Source: Myxocyprinus asiaticus
Lineage: Eukaryota > Chordata > Actinopteri > Cypriniformes > Catostomidae
NCBI RefSeq assembly: GCF_019703515.2
Contig: NC_059374.1
Location: 15,102,245 to 15,166,244, forward strand
Direction: 5' to 3'
DNA: 64,000 nucleotides
Position numbers and translations under genes: made by a program. This document shows, piece by piece, positions 54,854 through 64,000 of this stretch. The notes below the pieces were generated by a model. It was not told the DNA's origin. It saw nothing but the letters and a program-made list of their open reading frames with translations, and ran no database searches. The number at the start of each line of letters is the position of its first letter. The stretch's first letter is position 1.

Positions 54854-56967
54854 TGACATGAGACAAAGATCAAGGGAACATATGAGAGAGATAAAGGCAA
54901 AGATTGGCTACACTCTTGACAAATCGCATGACAGTTTCATAAGCTGCTAAAAAAAAAAAAAATCAAACATCACATGCACTCATCAAATGAAGCTTTAAGG
55001 AATTTAAGCTCCTCTTTGAATGACATTCTGACAATCACGCTGACCCTTATTCATGTGGCAGAACCTTAGAGCTAAAAATGACCTTTTCGACTGAGACCCT
55101 CATGAGGATGTCCAAGACCACACAAAAGCAATTTATGTATTCCAAAAAAGAGCAGAGGTTATGAGAGTTATTACAGCTGGGACCAAACACATCTCATTAC
55201 TATTCTCTTGCAACATTCCAACATGTTATTGTCATTACAGTGCCTTATTATGGATTCCAACAACTTGACATGTGAGACCAAATCAAATTTGTTTTCTCTC
55301 AGGTCCATGAATCCTTAAAAAGGGATGGGAAATATCTTGTTATGCAGCAAAGGTGTAATGCTTGAGCAAGAATGATGCCTCATGCATCATCATTTGCAGA
55401 AAACACTTCTCATAAGGGCTCATATAAATGACAATTCATATTAATGTAAATGTGTTTTTGATGTTTCTTATTTTCTTAATTAAAGACATATTTGTATTCA
55501 TATGTGGATTTTATTCCCCATTTGGTTTATACATTGTTGGCACAGGCAAATAGTAGCCATCTTACCTTGCTTTGTCTTGGAAACCTGCTTTAACAATCAG
55601 TTATTCAGAATAAGCTATTCCCTTAAAAACTATTTCTGGGAATTTTTAGAGCAATTATATTGCTCTGCACATCTTTTTTGTTGTTGTTGTTGTACATAAT
55701 AGTCTCTAGTGTAGAACAACAGTTCCAGTCTGAGAACTCTGTTTAATCCAAATTAAAATAATCATTCATAATGACATTTTATAATAGAATCGAAAAATGT
55801 TTTGACCTTCTTTTGTCCTGGCAAATGCTGGTTCTAAACCTCAAAAGGAAGGGCATAAAGAAATTGTTCACTTTAAATGGAAATTCTGTTATCATTTACT
55901 TACCCTCATATTTGTATGGACATTAGAATAGTTATTACATCATGCGTACTGAACAGGCCACATGACAGGGACTTCCACATGCCATGCCATATTACCATAT
56001 TAATGTTATAAAAAATAACATTTTGACTGATGGAACATGTTGTAAATAAATAAATAAATGATTACGGAAACATATGGGTTGTCTACATTTTTCAAGCAGT
56101 CTTGTATTTTTATATATTTTCTATTGAAATGCTTCATGGAAAAGACAGAGCTGTCACTGCAGCTGTCATTTGCACACGCTGCATATATCTATAAAAATAT
56201 GCTTTTTGCCTCATTCTATGAATTAAATCCACAGTAGATCAGTAAAAGAAGCTGCTATCAGCACTCAGTAATTACTGAATGCAAGGACTAAAAACAAATT
56301 ATTTTTCATTTCGGTTCATTCTGAGCAAAAACTGTATTTTTTCGTTCCGGTTCAGAAGTTCCACGGCCTCCTTTCCAAAAGGTTGACAAAATAAAAGAAC
56401 TGTTCATAATGCTCTTTAAAAATGTCAGTTCTCTGCACTAATGGGTGGGTGAAATACCAATTGCAGTGTTGCAAGATCTCACAAGAGAAACAAGCAACAT
56501 GGTCTGGAAAATTGAGCCCAAAATAAGCCAAAATAAGCAATTTTTTTCCCAGTGTGGTGGATTAATTGGCATAGAAATCTTAATAAGCAGTTAATTAAAA
56601 GTTAAGTATAATTTTAATTACAGATCTGCTTCTGAGTCAAAACCCGGCAGCATCAAATCTGTATTAATGCATCATATCTAACAATTATTCAGTGAAGACT
56701 AGGAAACAACTGAGAAATGTACTTTTTACCTCTAGAAATGTTTCCCTTGTACCTGGATTAACCGTTCATGTATATGTAGTAATTATACATAGTTATTAAA
56801 AAGGTCTTCATTTAGAGAATGTGACATCCTGGGCAATTATGCAAAGAAATGTGTGATGCAGCAGTTTCCTTAAGGATCAAAGCACATGTTTCATTTTTTC
56901 GGGCAACATGAAGTGTAGTTCCAAAATTGTACTGTGATAAAAACAAGAGATAAAAAATAAAAATAAA
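54854..56967. other. Intergenic, no gene seen
   Basis: Contains complex text at about 54970-55320 without repeat signatures, which could be conserved non-coding sequence. A partial AGTTCACCC-family fragment lies near 55857-55915. Nothing coding is supported. Confidence 0.35.
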
Positions 56968-57016
<49 letters not shown>

Positions 57017-57029
57017 TATATATATATAT
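56968..57029. repeat. (AAT)n then (AT)n microsatellite
   Basis: About 16 AAT units followed by ATATATATATAT. Confidence 0.95.
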
Positions 57030-57389
57030 CGGAACAAAATTAACTGGTTATAACAAAAAATTACGTTTTCACTCCGGAACAATTGAAAATCACTTTGTTC
57101 CGGTTTTTGGTTACGTTCTGCTAAAAATATCGTTTGTTTTCGGTTTTGTTTTTGTTCCTTGAACTGTTTTTAGTCCCTGATTGAAAGTGATATATGCTGT
57201 AGATATGTGTAATTTATAATCTTAACATTCTGCATTCGTGGCTCTAATGCAAAGCTAAATGCTGTCTGTGGTCATAATATGCATCTGTTGTCATACTGTA
57301 TGTTGTTGCATTTTATGATTTAAAAAAAAAAAAGAATCCATGTAAGATCACGAAAAAGGTTTTCTCTCTCGCTCACAGTCACACTTTTC

Positions 57390-58335
57390 GGTAACACTTT
57401 ACATTAACATTCCCTTTGTAAAGGGTTTATAAATCATCTACAAATGCATTATAAATCATTTATGTGCAGTTATAACAACATGAATAAAAGGGCGACTTTC
57501 ATGCAATACCTGCCAAATAGTGAGCCAATTTAACTCATGTGTCATAAATGCTTAATAAAGGTACTTGTTCATACTTATTTTAATCAAAATCACGAATTGT
57601 CATAATTCATCATTTATGTAATGATCCAGCAAAAATAGACTAGTATAGAGATTTTTCCTGGTAATGTTAATGTAAAAAGAATAGTGCTAGTCTATATATA
57701 ATATAGTTATTATATAATAATATATTATATAATAATATATATTATTATATAATATATATAATTATTATTAATATATATAGTTATTATATAATAATACATA
57801 TTATATAATATGCTAGTCTATATATATATATAGTCTATATATATATAATAGTGGTGTCTTACACAGTCCTCTGCAGGTCTACATGCTCACACACAGCACT
57901 GTTTGACAATTCTAATTTCTTTATTGTTTATAAAAAAGATTGTTTATAAATCTTTAATTTTATTGGCTATTTATGAACTAACTATAATCGTACCTTATAA
58001 AGCTTTAAAATGAATATTTCAACCTTGTCACCTCAGAAAGTAATGCAAAATGGACACCTATGTTGTTTATTCATGAGTTAACAATTAACCTATGAAAATG
58101 TACCTTATATATTGATAAGTTACCAACATTAGTAAGCTTAAATTGTACCTTAATGTAAAGTGAACAAATGTTAACCATTTATTAATGAGTTACAAACGTT
58201 AGTAAATGAAAATTTGTACTTTCATGTAAAGTGAACACCTGTGAACCATTTATTAATGAGTTACAAATGTTATTAAATGAAAATGAACCCCTTTATAAAC
58301 CCTTTACAAAGGGAATGATAATGTAAAGTGTTACC
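57390..58335. mobile_element. Inverted-repeat element with GGTAACACTTTACATTA ends
   Basis: The left end GGTAACACTTTACATTAAC continues into CCCTTTGTAAAGGGTTTATA. The right end mirrors it: ATAAACCCTTTACAAAGGG and then TAATGTAAAGTGTTACC. The right half has tandem units around TTATTAATGAGTTACAAA (58189, 58252). It is 946 bases with no coding content and includes an AT-rich tract. Confidence 0.85.
57690..57850. repeat. AT-rich imperfect repeat tract
   Basis: ATATAATAATATAT-like words repeated in both orientations, inside the inverted-repeat element. Confidence 0.8.
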
Positions 58336-59319
58336 CTGTTTCTGCTCAAATACCGAAATAATGGAGGTTGTTTCTATGCAGGATGCCTGCTGTGACAAAG
58401 TAAATCTTTACACAAAGTGTTATTAAGTCACTGGAAATGTCCTAAAACACCAGTCACACTAGTCTACACTAGCCTTCCATTTTCCTATTTTTAAAGCAAG
58501 TCAAAAGATTTCCTTGAACTGTTCTCTTGGCCATTTTTGAATGTGTGTTTTCAGAACAACGGCGCCTTTCCATAGTGGAGAGAGAGAGCTCACACTCATG
58601 GTTGCCAGATTGCGCAAATTAAGCATAACACTGGGCAGAAATTGGCTAATAATGGCCAACTGCCATTATTAAAAGTCTGTTATTCATCATCCATTGAGAA
58701 GTATTTGCATGATTAATTTTAAGCAATACATGACAGTTGATCTAAAGGGGATGGTAAAGGGTGATGGCAGTTTTACAAGGGGGATGTTTTTTGCCATTTC
58801 TTTCAACAAGGGGGAAGGCATCCCCTCACATCCCCCCTCAACTTGAGCCCTGGTTATAAAATAAGCATTTTCCCCTTTACATTATCCATTGTTCTAGAAA
58901 TGAGTAACCAATGTGTAGCTTATGTTGATTCTCTTGCACAGAATCCTTTTATTACTTGTGATTTTCTGCAATCTGTAAAGTATTTTTCTGCTATTTGGTC
59001 ATAGTTGACCCGATGACACTTATTTCTGGCAGGTTATAGAAAAATGGACAACACATAATTTCAGACATATACACACTCTGCCTCAAAGTCTCACAGCAGG
59101 ATCTCTTGGTATGAGGGAGCACACTGTTCTCTCATAAAACAAATCAGTGCTTTATACTGGCAAGTTCCTTGCCTTCTGATGAAATAGCAAGATGTCCACA
59201 GGGTACACCATGGAAAAGGTGAAAACATTCAAAGCACTAATAAATAAATGACCATGTTTACATGCACACCATTTTCTGATTAAGGTCCATATTTTAAACC
59301 AAAATGAGGTGCTGTATTA
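58336..59319. other. Intergenic, nothing recognised
   Basis: No coding or structured RNA signal. CCCCTCACATCCCCCCTCAA near 58820 is a short C-rich patch. Confidence 0.35.
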
Positions 59320-59960
59320 CATGATTGGCTGCAGTTTCCCAGTGAAATGTCCAACTGGGGGTGCCAAAAGCAAGTGACATTGTGTCGTAATCAGATGAGG
59401 TTTTTAAGGTGAATTTTAGATGGAGGTTTTAATTAGTAAAACAAACTTCCTTAACCTAAAACTTTAGCCTAAACCTAACCAACAGTGTTCTAAAAGCAAA
59501 TGTGACATGTAAAGCACATTTTCTGAAGCAACCACATCATTTCGTGTTGCTTCTATGACACTTTTTTCTCACATGCTTGACTGAGCTAAAGCTTGGTCTT
59601 CCAAGTCACCCCACTCTGTTGGGTGAGAAACCGCAGAAGTTAATCACATTTGAATACAGTACGTGTGTAAATGTAGGTGGGTCTGTAATACAAGCCTAAA
59701 TATGTATCGTTGTTCAAAAGTTAGAGTAAAAGTTTTTCGATATCATAACATAGCAGGGTGTGAGTGAAAGAGTGAAAAATAAGCATTTAAAAAGTCTTAA
59801 TCAGCCGTTGTATTCATGATTTGTGCAAAAATGAATAAAAAACACAGTTGTTGTAGCGCCTCTAGTTTTAATTTCACCAGGAATCTGCGGCAAAATGTAG
59901 AACTAGGCACATAAAAGTCAGTTTGCAAAAATGTTGTTATAGTAAAGTTCATTCTATGAG
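59320..59960 (+). repeat. Dispersed repeat, copy 1 of a local pair
   Basis: Shares ordered blocks with 61800-62400: CCTAAACCTAACC(A/G)A, AAAAGCAAATGTGA, GTGTTGCTTCTATGACA and ATTTCACCAGGAA. Same orientation, about 2.5 kb apart. It may be SINE-like or an old segmental duplication. No coding content. Confidence 0.65.
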
Positions 59961-60229
59961 ACTAGGTTGCAACGTTGTTTTGTTGGATTAATAACACAAT
60001 ATTCTTGTGCATGTAAACATGGTTAATAATCCTAGGTGATGTTAGAAGATTTATATTTAAATGACTTAGGCCAGAGGGAATAATAAATAAAACAAACTTC
60101 CCCTGATAGATCCTTGATCTCAGTTGACCTAAGAATTTGAATTTGAACCGAACGAGATACCAAAAGGAAAAGAGGCCTATTTATTGGAGATTTATGAGCA
60201 AGCCCTCTATTCATCTCTCCTCATCAAAG

Positions 60230-60770
60230 ATATATTGATTAAGGCATTTTCTTGTTCTTATTTATCTTTTCTGAATGCAGAGTACACAAAGAGCTAAGAG
60301 CGCCTGATTGTTTGGCCAGACAACAAAGCTACATATTCATCTCTTAGATAATTACTGATAATAATGCAATTTCATAGCACACACCAGGGAAAATAAAGTG
60401 GCTCAGATGTATACAGCTGTTTAAAGCTATAGTTTTATATAATGCATAATGATTATCAGTTGGTAAAAGTGAATATCATTCAAGTGTTTGCAGTGTTTCA
60501 AGCATTGCTTTGTTTATTTCAGTGTCTGATGCATTTCGTCACTTGTCTCAATCATTGTTTCCCCCCTTAAAATGCAAATGAAATTTATGCAAATCGATGC
60601 ATCATTTACCATGGGAAATGAGGAACAAACACTTGAAGTTTTTGTAAAATAAGTGCATCCGTGTAAAAAACAGCTGACTTCCCTGATTGCTGTTTGCTGT
60701 GGGGCCAAGAGGACTCACAGCATTCAGCTGCAAGAGGAAATGGAGAGAGCAATGAAAACCTAATTTTACC
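60230..60770. promoter_or_regulatory. Candidate conserved non-coding (enhancer-like) stretch with two POU octamers
   Basis: Two exact ATGCAAAT octamers at 60572-60579 and 60587-60594 are spaced 15 bases apart, with nearby Sox-like words (AACAAAG near 60322, CATTGTTT near 60552). The stretch lacks the repeat signatures that dominate the surroundings. Function is inferred from motif content only. Confidence 0.3.
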
Positions 60771-60806
60771 CGTGCATGATTGTGGGTGAAAAATTGGTAT
60801 TGAAAT

Positions 60807-61270
60807 TAAAGGAATAGTTCACCCCAAAATGAAAATTATGTCATTATTTACTCATTCTCATGTTGTTCCGTACCTATGTTTTTTCATGTTTCTCCATAGA
60901 ACACAAAATGAGAATTTTTGAGGAATCTTGATGCAGCTCTTTAAATTGCAACTATAGTTTTTGGTAACCAAATCTGTTAAGCTCCAAAAATGACAAATAA
61001 ATAAATAAAATACAAATTAATAATAATAATAATAATAATAATAAAAATAATAATACAAAAAAACAAACAACAACAACAACAAAAAAGAGCAACATAAAAG
61101 TTGTCCATATGACTTCTGTGCACCGTTTTCCTTTTAAGTTTTCTGAAGTCACATAATAACTTTGTGTGAGGAACAGATCAACATTTATGTCGTTATTCAC
61201 TGAAAATTTCCCCCAACAATGAGCTGTTAACTGGAGCTGAACTTGATCAGTGAGCAAATTGTTCTCTTAA
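60807..61270 (+). repeat. AGTTCACCC-family element, left half with microsatellite
   Basis: Begins AAAGGAATAGTTCACCCC and AAAATGAAAATTATGTCAT. It contains (AAT)n at 61018-61044 and (AAC)n at 61064-61082. The right terminus is not recognised. Confidence 0.5.
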
Positions 61271-61799
61271 GCTCGTTCTTTTAAAAGTGCACTTCTTTAT
61301 AAGGTTAAAATAAAAAAAAGTTTAACTCCTAAAAACATTAATTGTAATTTTGCAATATATTTAGGAAATGACCACTCACATTAAAATGAAGTCTCCAGTC
61401 ATATCAGTAACCTTATAAAAGCTGGTTTACTCTCCATGGAGAGGGTCCACGGGGGCTGCCATGTTAGAATCACATGACCAGTCGAATACTACTCACTTAA
61501 TCTCAGTAACCGTCCTGTTATTTGACTCTTTCACTCATTGATTAAAGTTATCATGGCTGACTATGAATACTAAATTTCTACAATGGCATCTGAAACTAAA
61601 ACTATTGAATTTAAATGATGCTGCATCCAAGCCACTAGGTGTCAGTGTTTCCGTCCAATATGACACAAAGACAAAAATTACTGATTGCATCTTTAAAGTC
61701 ATTAATTGGAACGATTAATTGATCTTGATCTCATGAAAAAAAAAAATTGACTGTGGCAACATTTTTTGCAAAATGACATTAGATGGCTCCTTACACACA

Positions 61800-62400
61800 T
61801 TTTGGCACTTCTGAGGTGAAATGTCCAGTGGATGGTGCTCAAAGCGAGTTACATTTTCTCCAAAACAGATTCAATTTTTAAGGTTAATTTCAATAGATCA
61901 ACAAAACCTACCCCCACCCTAAACCTTAGACCTAAACCTAACCGATAGTGTAAAAAAACAAAAAAGCAAATGTGAAATGAAAAATGCAATTGCTGAAGCA
62001 AACACACCATTTTGTGGTGCTTCTATGACATGTTCAGCTTACGTGTCGACTCACTTGATCTTCAGGACTCGTACCCCTGTCCTTTGTGTTGCAAATGCAA
62101 TGCTGTTACAGTTAAGCTACTGCGCAATTTTATTGCACACAAACAGCCTTATAAATGGAGTTACGAAATGCGAATGTTAAAATGCGTTGCCTTATAAGTC
62201 GTGCACTAAAGTAAAAGGGTTTTGATGTCATAAGGTAGCACTGTGATTATGAACTGTTAATCTGCCATTTTACTTGTGATTTGTGAGAAAGTGAATAAAA
62301 GTCATTGTTGTTCTAGCGCTTCTAGTGTTCATTTCACCAGGAAACTGCTGAAACGTAAATGTTTTTTTTTTTTTTTTTTACAAAAATGTAGGTATAGTCA
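61800..62400 (+). repeat. Dispersed repeat, copy 2 of a local pair
   Basis: Blocks matching 59320-59960 in the same order, e.g. GTGGTGCTTCTATGACATG and TTCATTTCACCAGGAAACTG. A T-tract of about 20 lies at 62361-62379. Short open frames here are repeat text. Confidence 0.65.
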
Positions 62401-64000
62401 TGTTTATCTATGGCTCAATTTACACTTGCATTAACATGCATTTCATGTCCAGGATAGTATCTAGATATTCTTTAGCTGGATTGCATTTACACTTTGCAGT
62501 GAAATGCATTTCCACTGTGAAATGGAAAACGCTACTTACATATTACTGAATATTATCTGTCTTTTAGCTAATTTTAAAAACATAGAAGAATAATTAAAAT
62601 GCTTTCTATCACTTTAACAGTCAGGGTTTTTCCTTCATTAAAAATGTTTTGGCGGCCACCAATGCTAAATTTCAGTTCACCAAAACAAATTATATTTGTC
62701 TCTCATTCTGAAAGGTGCGAAGCCTTGTTTAACGTGTGACGCTCATTATTAGAAAACAGGAGAGAAACGCGAGCGAGTAGGGATTTGATGAAAGAGATGT
62801 GATATTCCAAGTGTATTCCAGTGGAATAATTCATGGGATATTGTTCATTGTTCGTGTAACAAGACTGCAAGACAGCAGTTTCTGTTGTGTTTTTCACATT
62901 GCAATGGCAGAATTAACAGAAAAAGGCAAGCACACATAACACAGCTATTTAACAGCGGATTACTGTAGCGTAAACTCATATTAATTATTTATGTAGTTGT
63001 ATCTGGATAAGGAAAACGCATTTGCATTTCTACCTTCTTTGAATGTGATCAGAATCCGTCCCTGACCACCTCCAAATGTGGTTTCAGTGATCCGATCATG
63101 ATCCGTTCAAAATGCGTCTTGGGTGCATTTACGTCTGTCATTTAATGCGGTTAAGTGCTATCTGATAGCGATCCGATCACTGAAAATGCATGATAACCTT
63201 ATAAGCTCAATTGGGCCTGCTGTCAAAAATAATTGTCAAAATTGTAATAACTATAGTCTTGACCAACACAAAATAGGTAGGCTATTGTTTGAAAATTTAT
63301 AAGATATAGAAGCTCTGCTTTACAATGCATGTAGGCATTATGACCAAAACTGAACAAGTGCTTTGAAATTTGCAGACAAATCAGAAATGTTCTGTTTTGA
63401 TAATTTATGAGAAATTTTGCCATGTACATATTATTGTAATCAGCAAAAACATCAAACTCATCAAACAGCCATGTGTCATATGTTTTTGGAAAGTTGTCCT
63501 CAGAGAGTAGAATACTGTTTGTTTTACCGATGGACGAAAATATAGCAAGTAACAGCTAAGCATGTGTTTTTGATATTTATGTTTCATGTTAACAGGTGTT
63601 GCTTATATGGCTTATTTTCGCTTATAACTTCACGAAAAATAAACAAAACATAAAATATCACATACCACACACAAGGTAATCGGAAGCATAGATCATTATA
63701 GAATTGACATGAAGCATAATGTGCACACAGCATCTGGCTATCTGGCATCTTTCTATCTGGCTGAAAACACCTTCGATTTCCTGGATCAGATGACGTCATC
63801 GAAATGATGTAGCATCATGGAGCCATTAACCAATCGGATTGGGTTCATATCGGTGCAAAAATCATCCATATTTGGGCAGACAGACATGTGATTGGTGACT
63901 GTTACTTATGGCCACCAGGAGATAGCGCCAAATACATGACATAGACTCATTGATGCAGACTCATTGGCCCCATTTCCACCTGGTATTACAATGCATCTCG
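62401..64000. other. Intergenic, repeat-like, no gene
   Basis: CAGGGTTTTTCCTTCATTAA at 62623 could be a hAT-like terminus, but no partner lies in the window. TGATCCGATCATGATCCG near 63090 and CCATTTCCACCTGGTATTAC near 63970 are typical dispersed fish repeat words. Nothing coding is supported. Confidence 0.4.

Overview
This is a window of vertebrate nuclear DNA, almost certainly from a teleost and probably a cyprinid-type fish. The evidence is intron-rich genes with GT-AG junctions, AT-rich introns, and many fish-type repeats: Tc1-like, hAT, L2-clade LINEs, tRNA-derived SINEs, and the short element ending in AGTTCACCCAAAAATG. There is no operon, CRISPR or other prokaryotic feature.

Positions 1-33610 hold the 3' part of prkd2, the gene for serine/threonine kinase protein kinase D2, on the + strand. 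Fifteen coding exons can be placed: the end of the linker after the first C1 domain, the second C1 domain, the acidic linker, the PH domain, the whole kinase domain and the tail ending VSIL. From the second exon to the stop the exons sum to 1989 bases with all phases matching (663 codons including stop). The first exon adds 24 codons, and the 5' end lies outside the window. A polyadenylation signal is at 33588.

Two prkd2 introns are swollen by nested transposons. The 7257-11634 intron holds a Tc1-like element split by a SINE, itself split by a hAT element. The 12905-27825 intron (14.9 kb) holds a pair of interspersed repeats interrupted by a SINE, a hAT element and an L2 LINE, and that LINE is interrupted by a second L2. 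Target-site duplications support the order of most of these insertions. The intron also carries a second copy of the Tc1-like element in the opposite orientation, which serves as an empty-site reference for the SINE insertion.

Positions 33616-50845 are intergenic and mostly transposon-derived: a hAT element carrying a Tc1 copy, a Tc1 inside another Tc1, several miniature elements, SINEs and a LINE tail. One short exon-like stretch at 37758-37830 is unexplained.

Positions 50970-52007 encode an intact single-exon 345-residue class A GPCR of the proton/lysolipid-sensing group (GPR4/GPR65/GPR68/GPR132), on the same strand as prkd2. In human, PRKD2 and GPR4 lie in the same chromosomal band, so the pairing may reflect old linkage.

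Positions 52008-64000 show no gene. They hold microsatellites, a terminal-inverted-repeat element, a dispersed pair of related repeats, and a candidate conserved regulatory stretch with two POU octamers near 60580. No new cellular system was found. The most informative observations are the transposon stratigraphy and inverted transposon copies that flank prkd2 exons.
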